64,000 nt of DNA from DASVTR01 sp036382855. Lineage in GTDB: Bacteria > Acidobacteriota > Blastocatellia > Pyrinomonadales > Pyrinomonadaceae. This document shows, piece by piece, positions 7,929-16,062 of this stretch; the stretch's first letter is position 1; each line of letters starts with the position of its first letter. Location of the stretch: contig DASVPO010000006.1 in assembly GCA_036382855.1 (NCBI GenBank), positions 310,001-374,000 of the forward strand, given 5' to 3'. The position numbers and the translations under genes are program-made. The notes below the pieces were generated by a model. It did no database searches and was not told the origin of the DNA. It saw nothing but the letters and a program-made list of their open reading frames with translations.

Positions 7929-10145
7929 CTACAGCAGCTTGTCGGGTGTGATGGGCAGTTCGCGGACGCGCCTGCCCGTGGCGTGAAAGACTGCGTTGGC
8001 GATAGCCGCCGGGATGCCAACCATGCCAAGCTCGCCCATGCCCTTGACGCCGAGCGGGTTCACAACCTTGTCGTCCTCCTCGACGAACATCGTCTCGACC
8101 TCGTGCACGTCGGCGTTGACGGGCACGTGGTAGTGCTGGAGGTTCGGGTTCATAATGCGCCCGTAGCGGTGGTCAATTTCGGTCGCCTCTGTAAGCGCCA
8201 TGCCGATGCCCCACACCACGCCGCCGATCTCCTGACTGTGCGAAGCCTTCGGGTTGATAATCTTGCCGCAGGCTGTCACCTCGATGGCGCGCGTGACGCG
8301 CACCGTGCCGAGGTCTGGGTCAACTTTGACCTCGACGAACTGCGCGCCGTGCGCCATCGTCGCGTACTTCTGGCGCTCCGGCGACGGCCTCGACTCGAAG
8401 GTCTCCGTGACCTCGGAGAGGTTGTTCCGCCGCATCACGTCGGGGATGCTGACGAACCGCGACGGGTCGCTCTTGAGTCGCAGCCTGCCGTCGAGCATCT
8501 CTACGTCGGCGGCAGCCGCCGACTTCAACGGCGATGAAGCATCCTGGTTAGCTAACGTCAGCAACTTGGAGGTGACGGCAAGAGCCGCGCCGTGCACGGC
8601 AGAGCCAACGCTCGAAGTCGTCTGCGAGCCGCCCTGCGCGGGCGCACGCGGGAAACTCGTGTCGCCCAATTCGAACTTCACCTGCTCGGGCCTATTCCCA
8701 AGGTACTCGGCTGCGATCATGGTCATCACCGTGTAGGTGCCGGGGCCGATGTCGCTGGTCGCGCTGGTGACGTGCGCTGTGCCGTCGGTGCGATACGTGA
8801 TTTTGGTGCTGGCCGGTCGCTGGAACGCGCCCCAGACGCCGGTCGCCGTCCCCCAGCCGACAAGAAGACGCCCGTCGCGCATAGAGCGCGGCTCCATCTT
8901 GCGCTGCTTCCAGCCAAACTTCTCCGCGCCGAGCCGGTAGCATTCGCGCAGCGCCTTACTCGAAAACGGCTTGCCGCTCTCGGGGTCTCGCTCGGCGTAG
9001 TTGATGAGCCGTAGTTCCAGCGGGTCTATCTTGAGCGCGTAGGCCAGTTCGTCCATCGCGCATTCGAGGGCGAACATGCCGCTGACCGCGCCGGGAGCGC
9101 GCATCCACGTCGGCGTCGGGAGGTCTGTCGGGACGATCAGCGTCGGCGCGAAGAGATTCGGGCAGGCGTAGACCTGTCGCGTGAAGCCGGTCGTGTTGTC
9201 GTTGAACTCCTCGAAGGTCGAGCTGTTGTGCACGGCCGTGTGGATCATCGCCGTGAGCTTCCCACTTCGCTCCGCGCCGAGCGCGATTTTCTGAATCGTG
9301 TAGGGGCGGTAGCCGTGGCCCGTGAACATCTGCGTCCGCGTGTAGACGACCTTGACCGGGCGCTTAAGCTCGCGGGCGGCCATGGCGGTGAGCGCCGGAT
9401 AGTAGTTCGGTCTGAGCGACGAGCCAAACGCGCCGCCGACGTATGGTGAGATGACCTGCACGTTCGCCTCGGGAACATTGAAGCTCGAAGCGAGGTGCGC
9501 GCGCACACCGTAGACCTCCTGCGTCTTGTCGAAGATCGTGAGCTTGTCGCCCTCCCATGCGGCGACGGCCGCGTGCGGCTCCATAGGGTTGTGGTGCTCG
9601 ACGGGGATACGGTACTCGGCCTCGACCTTCACCGGCGCGTTCCGCATTGCCTCTTCCGGGTTGCCGCGCGGCTTCGGGGGCGGCCCCTGCGAGGGCACGT
9701 GCGCGCTCTCGCGCACGGCTTCCGTGTCGGTCGCGTGCTTCTCTGCGTCGTAGGAGACTTTGACGAGGCGGGCAGCGTAGCGTGCCTGCTCGTAGGTCTC
9801 GGCGACGACGAGAGCGACGGGCTGCGCGTTGAAGTAGATTCTGTCGGACTGGAGCGCGCGGAAAGACTTGTCCTGCTCTCTCGTGTTCCGCGGCGGCGCG
9901 TACTCCGTCGAAGCCTTCGGTCCGAGCTTCGGCGTGTTCAAGTGTGTGAAGACGCGTACGACGCCGGGCGCGCGTTCCGCCTCCCGCGTGTCTATGTTCC
10001 TGATACGGCCCTTCGCCACCGCGCCGAGCACGATGAAGCCGTAGGCGAGGTTTGGCGCGCGGAACTCGGCCGCGTACTTCGCCCTGCCCGTCACCTTCGC
10101 CACGCCGTCCACGCGGCTCATCTCTTTTCCTATGTATCTAGCCAT
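7929..10145 (-). CDS. paoC: Molybdenum-binding subunit of aldehyde oxidoreductase (PaoC-like)
   Basis: Catalytic subunit of a xanthine-dehydrogenase-family enzyme, likely oxidising aldehydes to acids in the periplasm. At 738 residues it is close to E. coli PaoC (YagR). Seen: the N-terminal a/b hammerhead domain (VDGVAKVTGRAKYAAE near 12), the cofactor segment VGGAFGSSLRP near 237, QGGSQTTSS near 500, and the C-terminal KGMGELG with the catalytic glutamate. It lacks the AYRCSFR loop of true CO dehydrogenase, which argues against CoxL. GGAGGT precedes the ATG. It has no signal of its own, so a complex exported through the small subunit's Tat signal is expected. Confidence 0.88.
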   Translation of the reverse strand: MARYIGKEMSRVDGVAKVTGRAKYAAEFRAPNLAYGFIVLGAVAKGRIRNIDTREAERAPGVVRVFTHLNTPKLGPKASTEYAPPRNTREQDKSFRALQSDRIYFNAQPVALVVAETYEQARYAARLVKVSYDAEKHATDTEAVRESAHVPSQGPPPKPRGNPEEAMRNAPVKVEAEYRIPVEHHNPMEPHAAVAAWEGDKLTIFDKTQEVYGVRAHLASSFNVPEANVQVISPYVGGAFGSSLRPNYYPALTAMAARELKRPVKVVYTRTQMFTGHGYRPYTIQKIALGAERSGKLTAMIHTAVHNSSTFEEFNDNTTGFTRQVYACPNLFAPTLIVPTDLPTPTWMRAPGAVSGMFALECAMDELAYALKIDPLELRLINYAERDPESGKPFSSKALRECYRLGAEKFGWKQRKMEPRSMRDGRLLVGWGTATGVWGAFQRPASTKITYRTDGTAHVTSATSDIGPGTYTVMTMIAAEYLGNRPEQVKFELGDTSFPRAPAQGGSQTTSSVGSAVHGAALAVTSKLLTLANQDASSPLKSAAAADVEMLDGRLRLKSDPSRFVSIPDVMRRNNLSEVTETFESRPSPERQKYATMAHGAQFVEVKVDPDLGTVRVTRAIEVTACGKIINPKASHSQEIGGVVWGIGMALTEATEIDHRYGRIMNPNLQHYHVPVNADVHEVETMFVEEDDKVVNPLGVKGMGELGMVGIPAAIANAVFHATGRRVRELPITPDKLL

Positions 10146-10163
10146 CCCATTACCTCCGTCCCG

Positions 10164-11150
10164 TCAGGCCAGCCTGCTTGCGCGCATCAACGCGCGCACG
10201 ACGGCCCGCTTACCCAGTTCGACTTTATATGCGTTATGCGCGAGCGGCTTCGCGCCCGCGAGCGCCGCCTCGGCTGCACGCCGGAAGCTCTCTTCCGTAG
10301 CGGGCCTGCCAATGAGCGCGGCCTCCGCCTCCGGGCTCCGCCATGGCTTATGGGCCACGCCCCCGAGCACAACGCGCGCCTGCCTGATCGTGCCCCGGTC
10401 CAGTTCAAGCGCTGCGGCGACTGCGACGAGCGCGAATGCATACGAAGCGCGGTCGCGGACCTTCAGGTAGTAAGAGTTCTTAGCGAAGGGCGACTTCGGC
10501 AGGTCAATCGCCACGATCAACTCGCCGTGCTGGAGGTTGTTGTCTTTCCCCGGCGTGTCGCCCGGAAGGCGGTGAAAATCATTGATGGGGATCGTGCGCT
10601 CTTGCCCGCCCGCGCCCCTCACACGCACGACTGCTTCGAGCGCGTAAAGAGCGTTCGCCATGTCGCCCGGGTAAGTCGCTACACACTTCTCGCTCCAGCC
10701 GAAGATGGCGTGGATGCGGTTCAAGCCTTCGAGCGCGCCGCAGCCCGTGCCGGGCTCGCGCTTGTTGCACGGCATCGCGGTGTCGTAGAAGTACTGGCAG
10801 CGCGTGCGCTGCATCAGGTTCCCGCCGTTCGTAGCCATGTTGCGGAGTTGGCCTGAGGCTCCCGCGACGATGGCCTGCGTCAGCAGCGGATAGTTCTTGC
10901 GTATGAGTGGGTGATTGGCGGTATCCGTATTCTTCGCAAGCGCGCCGATGGAGACGCCGCCGCGCGCGGCCTTGATCTCGGCGAGCTTCAGGCGCGTCAG
11001 ATCAACAAGCTCGTTCGGGCGCTCGATGTCCTCCTTCATCAGATCGAGGATGTTGGTCCCGCCAGCGAGGAACTTCGCCTGCGGGTTGGCCGCGACCGCC
11101 CGCACGGCCTCGACGGCATCGCTTGCGCGCACGTACTTAAACGGTCTCAT
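10164..11150 (-). CDS. paoB: FAD-binding subunit of aldehyde oxidoreductase (PaoB-like)
   Basis: Transfers electrons from the iron-sulfur subunit to the acceptor through FAD. The FAD site FLAGGTNILD is near residue 30 and TNGGNLMQRTRC near 115. A cysteine-rich insert (about 115-155: RC, PCNKR, GTGC, KC) matches the extra [4Fe-4S] cluster loop of E. coli PaoB, which ordinary xanthine dehydrogenase FAD subunits lack. I place the start at the ATG at 11150, which has AAAGGAG 8 nt upstream, rather than the in-frame codon at 11195. This start overlaps the paoA stop by 14 nt, implying translational coupling. Confidence 0.88.
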   Translation of the reverse strand: MRPFKYVRASDAVEAVRAVAANPQAKFLAGGTNILDLMKEDIERPNELVDLTRLKLAEIKAARGGVSIGALAKNTDTANHPLIRKNYPLLTQAIVAGASGQLRNMATNGGNLMQRTRCQYFYDTAMPCNKREPGTGCGALEGLNRIHAIFGWSEKCVATYPGDMANALYALEAVVRVRGAGGQERTIPINDFHRLPGDTPGKDNNLQHGELIVAIDLPKSPFAKNSYYLKVRDRASYAFALVAVAAALELDRGTIRQARVVLGGVAHKPWRSPEAEAALIGRPATEESFRRAAEAALAGAKPLAHNAYKVELGKRAVVRALMRASRLA

Positions 11151-11961
11151 CGCCCATCTCCTTTCTGATTCGCGCCAGCTCATCCTCTTCGACAAAGCAC
11201 CACGTCCGCGCCGACTCTTTGCCCGAATGGGCTTCCTGTATGGCCGCGACTATCTTCGGGTACGCGCCGCAACGGCAGATGTTGCCGCTCATGCGCTCGC
11301 GTATTTCGTCGTCCGAGAGCTGTTTGACCGGCGCGTTCACGTCCTGAGTGACGTGACTCACCTCGCCGCGTCGCGCCTCTTCGAGCAAGCCGACGGCCGA
11401 GCAGATTTGGCCCGGCGTGCAGTAGCCGCACTGGAAGCCGTCGTACTTGATGAAGGCCGCCTGCACTGGGTGAAGCTCGTCACCCTTAGCCAGTCCTTCG
11501 ACGGTCGTCACCTCGCGACCATCGGCGGTCGCGGCCAGCGTCAGGCAGGAGAGCACGCGACGCCCGTCAACGAGCACGGTGCACGCGCCACACTGTCCCT
11601 GGTCGCAGCCCTTCTTCGTCCCTGTCAGTTCGAGTCGTTCACGCAGGGCATCGAGCAGAACCATGCGCGAATCAAGTTCGAGTGTTTTCGTCGCGCCGTT
11701 GACTTTCAGGACGACCCTGACGGGGTTCTCCAGTGCCGTTGCCGGTGCGAAGACCGCATCGGGCGAAACGCTCAGCGCGGCGAGCGCACTCTCCTTCTCC
11801 AGCAGCATCAGCGCGAAGACACCGAGGCTGCCCGCGAGCGTCTGCCCCAGAAATGTTCGCCTCGCCTGCCCGACGCCGATCAACGTCGGCATCTCCTCTA
11901 ACAGCGCCTCCTCGTCGGCCGTCAACTCAGGCTCCGAGGTCTCGTCGAAATCGTCGTTCAT
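11137..11961 (-). CDS. paoA: Tat-exported [2Fe-2S] subunit of aldehyde oxidoreductase (PaoA-like)
   Basis: Small iron-sulfur subunit that relays electrons and carries the export signal for the complex. With the ATG at 11961 (AGGGGA upstream) the protein is 275 residues. It has an acidic N terminus, then a twin-arginine ARRTFLG at 33-39 followed by a hydrophobic stretch, as in E. coli PaoA (YagT). The plant-type ferredoxin cysteines (CDQGQCGACTVL and a later C) and the second [2Fe-2S] motif (CGYCTPGQ, NICRCGAYP) are complete. It is the first gene of the operon. The N-terminal extension before the arginine pair, about 32 residues, is longer than usual for Tat signals. Confidence 0.9.
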   Translation of the reverse strand: MNDDFDETSEPELTADEEALLEEMPTLIGVGQARRTFLGQTLAGSLGVFALMLLEKESALAALSVSPDAVFAPATALENPVRVVLKVNGATKTLELDSRMVLLDALRERLELTGTKKGCDQGQCGACTVLVDGRRVLSCLTLAATADGREVTTVEGLAKGDELHPVQAAFIKYDGFQCGYCTPGQICSAVGLLEEARRGEVSHVTQDVNAPVKQLSDDEIRERMSGNICRCGAYPKIVAAIQEAHSGKESARTWCFVEEDELARIRKEMGDETV

Positions 11962-12070
11962 TTCAGTATTCCCCTGATTGTGTCTAAGCCGGCAGCTAAC
12001 GACAGGAATATGGTCGCCGGGCGGCCGGAAGCGTACGTCCACCTCGTGCCCTAACTTCACTGAATGGGCA

Positions 12071-12215
12071 TTATTTTTTCTGGAAGACTTCCATGACCGC
12101 GCTCATCGCGGTCATCGCGTTAAGCCGGACCGAGTAAAACTGCAACTTGGGTAATGGCCTCTATCAACTTCTCCTGCATCACGCCATTTTCGCGCGCTCT
12201 GACAAGGTGAGACCG
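12071..12215 (-). pseudogene. Remnant of a carboxymuconolactone decarboxylase family gene
   Basis: Minus-strand translation gives the family's C-terminal half in two frames. ARENGVMQEKLIEAITQ is followed, after a one-base shift, by LQFYSVRLNAMTAMSAVME and VFQKK, then a TAA stop at 12071-12073. The pattern (NGV...E.IEAITHLQFY....NAMTAM...K.VF) is characteristic of these small AhpD-like proteins. No N-terminal part or start was found upstream, so this is a decayed fragment with a frameshift. It sits just upstream of the pao operon. Confidence 0.72.
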
Positions 12216-12486
12216 GCTTGATTGGCTCGTGCGAATCGTAGGGGCAGCCTTAGTTAGGGGAATGGAAAAGTATGGTCTGCTTATCCTTACGGGAGTTTGC
12301 CAATTCGGTTACATTTGTTGCCAGATTCTCCGAGCCTGACAGAAATCGCAGCGGCGACTGTTCGTGCAAACTACTTACTCCACCGTCATCACCATGCGAA
12401 AACCGAGCTCTCACGCGTTAGCACAACCAGACGCATCACAGTTAATAAACAACTCAACTGGCGGCTTACATAACGAACCTGCTCTT
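12216..12486. other. Intergenic remnant DNA without a recognisable gene
   Basis: Between two pseudogene fragments. It contains a CGTAGGGGCAG word (12237) related to the REP-like element at 1910. A short minus-strand frame ends LGFRMVMTVE-stop, which recalls the C terminus of formylglycine-generating enzymes but is too short to assign. No open frame of useful size was seen. Confidence 0.4.
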
Positions 12487-12905
12487 TCAATCCAAACCTT
12501 TCTCCTTAAGAAATTTAGACAGAAGATCCGCGATCTCTAGATTGTTCAGATCCGACATTAGAAAGTGTGTGTTGCCGCGGACTCCTATTTCCGGCAGATG
12601 CACAAGGGTGACGTTGCCGCCCCGCTTGTTCACCGCATCCCGCCACCTTCTGTCCATCTCTAGAAAGACACGCCACTACTCCTGTCCCGGGTTCGTGCTC
12701 AGTTTATCGGGGATGTTGTCGCCGTAGTAGATGACGACGGGTATCTTCGTGAGGAGCATGAACTCCGAGAGGGGTACGGTGATGGCGCTCAACGCTCTGC
12801 CGCAGAGGTTCGTGGGCGGCGGTGCTTCTCCCTCAGGGAAAGGAAAGTCGGAGCCCGGCTCATATGAGACGATTACGTGTGGGCTATGAAGACCCTTCGT
12901 ACTTC
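12487..12905 (-). pseudogene. Truncated alpha/beta hydrolase with internal stop
   Basis: A continuous minus-strand frame reads HSPHVIVSYEPGSDFPFPEG, then APPPTNLCGRALSAITVPLS, IPVVIYYGDNIPD and finally GNTHFLMSDLNNLEIADLLS and KEKGLD before a TGA at 12487-12489. This looks like the C-terminal half of a secreted alpha/beta-fold esterase, with the catalytic His in GNTHF. A TAG at 12676-12678 interrupts the frame after NPGQE. The N-terminal half with the nucleophile is missing, and the upstream end runs into an AraC fragment on the other strand. Non-functional with high likelihood. Confidence 0.75.
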
Positions 12906-12983
12906 AGCCGCGATTACAAAAAACTTTTCGGCGCTCCGCCGCAACGTGACATCGCCAAGCTCCGCAGCAACCTGGAAGCTTAA
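12864..12983 (+). pseudogene. C-terminal fragment of an AraC-family regulator
   Basis: From about 12879 the plus strand encodes VGYEDPSYFSRDYKKLFGA followed by PPQRDIAKLRSNLEA and a TAA at 12981-12983. This is the second helix-turn-helix of AraC/XylS regulators (GYEDPSYFSR.FKK.FG..P...R). Only about 35 residues remain; the sensor domain and first helix-turn-helix are gone. Its start region overlaps the hydrolase fragment on the other strand, which marks a deletion or rearrangement joint near 12865-12880. Confidence 0.75.
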
Positions 12984-13123
12984 GGTGCTACGACAAAGGC
13001 GCTGGGCCGGGAGAAAGAATTGAAGCGACGCTCTTGACGACTAAGGCTGCGAGGAGCGGATGATGCCGGCCGCAAATATTCCCTTGCCCGGCGACACGCC
13101 TTTCACAGAGCGCGCCAACAGGT

Positions 13124-13471
13124 TTATCTGATGGAGACTGTCAAGGTATAGCTCGTCGCGCCGCGTCCTGTGTTAACGATTGAGAGCAAATGATCTCCCC
13201 CGGTCATGTCCAAACTGAAACTCTTGCCGCTCGCTGTTCCTGCATTGACGACCACCGCACCGTTACCAGAAGTGATCTCGATTGACATCAACTGGCCGGA
13301 GCGCCCACGCAACATATATTCCTGGTAGCCACGCGCGCCAATCCTTCCGCGCACGGTTGCCGAACTGCGGCCCGGGCGAAAGTTGATGCGTCTTTGCGCC
13401 ATCGAATCCGCACACAATAAGCTCAGCATCAAAGCTAACGCCAGAGCTTGCAGAGTTGTCTTTTTAAGCAT
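13124..13471 (-). CDS. Small secreted protein with a pre-peptidase C-terminal-like domain
   Basis: A 115-residue protein with a clear Sec signal peptide (LKK, then a Leu/Ala-rich core, cleavage expected after DSMA at about 25). The mature part (GARGYQEYMLRGRSGQLMSI, GDHLLSIVNTGRG..SYTLTV) follows the beta-sandwich pattern of bacterial pre-peptidase C-terminal (PPC-like) domains, but here it stands alone. No enzyme domain is attached, so it may be a periplasmic or extracellular binding module. AAAGG precedes the ATG. A good sigma70-type promoter lies 35-65 nt upstream. Confidence 0.75.
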   Translation of the reverse strand: MLKKTTLQALALALMLSLLCADSMAQRRINFRPGRSSATVRGRIGARGYQEYMLRGRSGQLMSIEITSGNGAVVVNAGTASGKSFSLDMTGGDHLLSIVNTGRGATSYTLTVSIR

Positions 13472-13506
13472 CGGGAAATAACCTTTCTATCGGAAAAAGT
13501 TTGGCG

Positions 13507-13535
13507 ATTATAGCCCTGCGGCAGAACAGCGGCAA
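13507..13535 (-). promoter_or_regulatory. Sigma70-type promoter of the small secreted protein gene
   Basis: On the minus strand the -35 TTGCCG (13530-13535) and a consensus -10 TATAAT (13507-13512) are separated by 17 bp. The start would fall near 13500, about 28 nt before the ATG at 13471. Confidence 0.65.
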
Positions 13536-13579
13536 ACGCGCCTCGGCCGGACGGGGATTATAATCTGCCTCCACTCTAT

Positions 13580-13672
13580 ATGCGCGAACAAATCGAAAGC
13601 GTCAAGTTTCTAACCGACAACACTCTAATTATCTTCAGCGACGAATCAGGGCCGTCTTTGTTAAGGCTATGA
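13580..13672 (+). CDS. Possible 30-residue upstream ORF
   Basis: An ATG-initiated frame encodes MREQIESVKFLTDNTLIIFS plus ten more residues, ending at a TGA 24 nt before the acetyltransferase gene. It has no clear ribosome site and I do not recognise it. It could be a small leader peptide, a remnant or chance. Confidence 0.2.
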   Translation: MREQIESVKFLTDNTLIIFSDESGPSLLRL

Positions 13673-13696
13673 AGGAGAAACGTTAGAAGTTGGACC

Positions 13697-14209
13697 ATGA
13701 AGATTGAACAATTATCCGAAGAACAAGCGAAAACAGTCCTGCCTCAACTCGTAGCTCTCTTGCAAGACACAGTTCACAGCGGCTCATCCGTCGGCTTTCT
13801 GCCACCGCTGGCATACGAGGCAGCGGAAGAATACTGGCTCGACACCTTGAATGAAGTAGCGCAAGGTCATCGCGTCCTGCTTGTTTCGCGTGAAGCGGAA
13901 GACGTGACAGGCGCGGTGCAGCTCTCGCTTGTCACCAAGCAGAACGGCCTGCATCGTGCGGAAGTACAGAAGCTTATTGTTCATACCAGCTTTCGCCAGC
14001 GCGGGATTGCGCGTGCGCTGATGTATGCTGTCGAAGAATCCGCACGCGCTACGGGACGCACGCTTCTCGTACTTGATACCGAGCAAGGCAGTACTGCCGA
14101 GAGACTCTACGAGAAGTGCGGCTACACGCGCTCAGGAGTTATCCCTCATTACGCGCTGAGCGCCGCCGGTTCATTCATTACTACGGTCGTCTTCTACAAG
14201 TTATTATGA
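13697..14209 (+). CDS. GNAT-family N-acetyltransferase
   Basis: A 170-residue acetyl-CoA-dependent acetyltransferase. The GNAT core is complete: beta-strand 4 with VQKLIVHTSFRQRGIA (the acetyl-CoA pyrophosphate loop R.RGIA at about 97-102), the following helix ALMYAVEESAR, then LVLDTEQGSTAERLYEKCGY near 125-145, with the usual Y in YEK.GY. The substrate is unknown; the fold resembles acyltransferases acting on amines or antibiotics. It stands alone on the plus strand. Confidence 0.85.
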   Translation: MKIEQLSEEQAKTVLPQLVALLQDTVHSGSSVGFLPPLAYEAAEEYWLDTLNEVAQGHRVLLVSREAEDVTGAVQLSLVTKQNGLHRAEVQKLIVHTSFRQRGIARALMYAVEESARATGRTLLVLDTEQGSTAERLYEKCGYTRSGVIPHYALSAAGSFITTVVFYKLL

Positions 14210-14419
14210 AGACGCAGCCCGCAGCTACTAACTCATCCATCCTGACGCACCGATAGCATGGCCTTCATCTTTGTTCTTCTCATCGAAGCCTGAATCGTCA
14301 AAGAGTCTTCTTTGCATCAAGCCGGGGCTTCAAAACGGAACCGATTAAGAGACTATGGCGCAGGTTTGCCAGTTAATGAGCGGCGCATTACACTAAACTG
14401 CTCGCGGCTTGTTCATAAA

Positions 14420-15343
14420 ATGGGAAAACGTGGAAAAGTAGGAACAGCGTTGGAGTATGCGGCGGCGCGCACGATTTTGACGGGCTTGCGGTGGCTACCG
14501 CGCCCGCTCGCGGTCGCTACAGGGCGCGGGATGGGCCAACTCGCTTACAGAGTCGGCGGCAGGCTTCAGCGCACGGGCCTGCGTAATCTCGAACTCGCGT
14601 TTCCAGAGATGCCGGAGCAGGAACGCGCGCGTATTCTACGCGGCTGCTTTCTGAATCTGGGCCGACTGCTTGGCGAGGTCAGCCATTTTCCGAGAGCGAC
14701 GCCCGAAAGCCTGCGACAGATTATCGAATGTGAGGGACTTGAAAATCTTGAAGCCGCACGAGCGAGCGGGCGCGGCGTTATCCTCTTCACAGGACACCTT
14801 GGCGCTTGGGAGTTGTCGAGTTTCGCGCTCTCGGCCTTCGGTTATCCGCTGAGCTTTCTCGTCCGCCGCATTGACAATCCGAAGGTCGAGCAGTTGATTG
14901 AAAAGACGCGCACGCGTTTCGGCAATCGTTCGATTGACAAGCGTTCGGCTGCGCGTGCGATGCTGCGCGCCCTTCACGCGGGCGAGATGCTGGGCATCCT
15001 CGTTGACCTTAACACACAACCGCACGAGGGAGTTTTCGTTGACTTCTTCGGAATTCCTGCTTCGACAACCAGCGGTCTCGCCAGCATCGCGCTCCGCACG
15101 GACGCAGCCGTGCTGCCAATCTTCGTGCCGTGGGATGATGAGCGCCAGCGTTTTCTGCTCCGCATTGACCCGCCGCTCGCAATCACTCAGACAGGCGACG
15201 AGCGCGAAGACGTGCGGCAGTTAACGGCGCAGTTTACGTCCGTGATAGAAACGTACGTCAAGCGCTACCCGGACCAGTGGCTCTGGATTCATAAACGCTG
15301 GAATACGCGCCCCGCCGGCGAAGCAAACTTTTATTCAACTTGA
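14420..15343 (+). CDS. LpxL/HtrB-type lysophospholipid (lipid A) acyltransferase
   Basis: Membrane-associated acyltransferase of the LpxL/LpxM family, which adds acyl chains to lipid A precursors or other glycolipids. With the ATG at 14420 it has 307 residues, the normal family size. The catalytic motif GHLGAWE (H-X4-E) is near residue 123, and DLNTQPHEGVFVDFFG near 200 is the substrate-binding block. The C-terminal PDQWLWIHKRW is the family hallmark. The frame is open back to 14312, but those residues look non-coding. No strong ribosome site was seen. The specific acceptor cannot be told from sequence. Confidence 0.85.
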   Translation: MGKRGKVGTALEYAAARTILTGLRWLPRPLAVATGRGMGQLAYRVGGRLQRTGLRNLELAFPEMPEQERARILRGCFLNLGRLLGEVSHFPRATPESLRQIIECEGLENLEAARASGRGVILFTGHLGAWELSSFALSAFGYPLSFLVRRIDNPKVEQLIEKTRTRFGNRSIDKRSAARAMLRALHAGEMLGILVDLNTQPHEGVFVDFFGIPASTTSGLASIALRTDAAVLPIFVPWDDERQRFLLRIDPPLAITQTGDEREDVRQLTAQFTSVIETYVKRYPDQWLWIHKRWNTRPAGEANFYST

Positions 15344-15387
15344 AGAAACCAGAACGACATGGACGCGCACGCGCAGGCTTGACACTT

Positions 15388-15936
15388 TTACTCAGGCGCT
15401 ACACCACCTGAACTCTCTTTAACACCTACGACCTCCACGATGAAGATTAACGTGGCGTCCGGCGGAATGGCACCGCCGCCAGCGCCTCTCGTGCCATAAC
15501 CTAGTTGCGGCGGGATAATCAGCGTGGCCTGGTCGCCGACACGCAGCCGCGCGATTCCCTCATCCCAGCCCTTGATAACGCGGCCCGCGCCCAGAGGAAA
15601 AGCTATCGGCTCATTGCGGTCAAGCGAACTATCAAACTTGGTTCCGTTAGCCAGCAATCCTGTGTAATGCACCTGCACCACGTCTCCGGCCTTAAGCTGC
15701 GGCCCTGTGCCGTGCCGGGTGATGATGTAGGTCAGGCCCGACGCGGTAGTCGTGGCGAGCGTAGCCGTAGAGGGCACGCTTGCTTTCGGCTGCGGCCTGA
15801 CGCTGCCCGCTCTTCGTGCGCGACGCGAAGCGGTTGTGCCTCTTCTCGTCTGGCCGGTTGCAGCAGATGAGAAGGCAGTCAGAATTAACAACGATAGCGT
15901 AAGTAAGCTTTTCAGGTTAGTCATAGTAACCAACAT
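15388..15936 (-). CDS. Secreted FKBP-type peptidyl-prolyl isomerase
   Basis: Assists folding of exported proteins by proline isomerisation. A signal peptide (LLTLSLLILTAFSSAATG, about 10-28) is followed by a basic, low-complexity linker and a single FKBP domain (about 68-175). The domain contains VQVHYTGLLANGTKFDSS, GRVIKGWDEGI and IPPQLGYGTRGAGGGAIPP with the FK506-pocket aromatic residues. The second Met (15924) is an alternative start. It is convergent with the acyltransferase gene. Confidence 0.9.
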   Translation of the reverse strand: MLVTMTNLKSLLTLSLLILTAFSSAATGQTRRGTTASRRARRAGSVRPQPKASVPSTATLATTTASGLTYIITRHGTGPQLKAGDVVQVHYTGLLANGTKFDSSLDRNEPIAFPLGAGRVIKGWDEGIARLRVGDQATLIIPPQLGYGTRGAGGGAIPPDATLIFIVEVVGVKESSGGVAPE

Positions 15937-15999
15937 TCTACCCTACAGAAGCGCGCAGCGCAGAGTCCGTTAATAATCGGAAGCTCATTCCGGGTCATA

Positions 16000-16034
16000 A
16001 TAAAAAGCATGCGCCCCCTCTTGAGGACGCATGC
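16000..16034 (-). terminator. Rho-independent terminator of the TPR gene
   Basis: On the minus strand GCATGCG and CGCATGC pair perfectly, with an inner CCTC/GAGG extension, and are followed by CTTTTTATTATG. It lies 29 nt past the stop codon of the TPR gene. Confidence 0.8.
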
Positions 16035-16062
16035 CTTCGACAACGCAGGTTGCGCAGACTGC

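Noticed and set aside
7929..10145. CO dehydrogenase large subunit (CoxL)
   Set aside because: The AYRCSFR active-site loop is absent, and the neighbouring FAD subunit has the PaoB iron-sulfur insert.
12055..12072. FadR half-site (TGAATGGGCATTA) upstream of paoA
   Set aside because: The second half is missing, so it is not a palindrome, and it lies within a pseudogene tail.
12380..12440. Short minus-strand frame ending LGFRMVMTVE-stop, like a formylglycine-generating enzyme C terminus
   Set aside because: Only about 11 residues match and there is a stop codon just upstream, so chance cannot be excluded.
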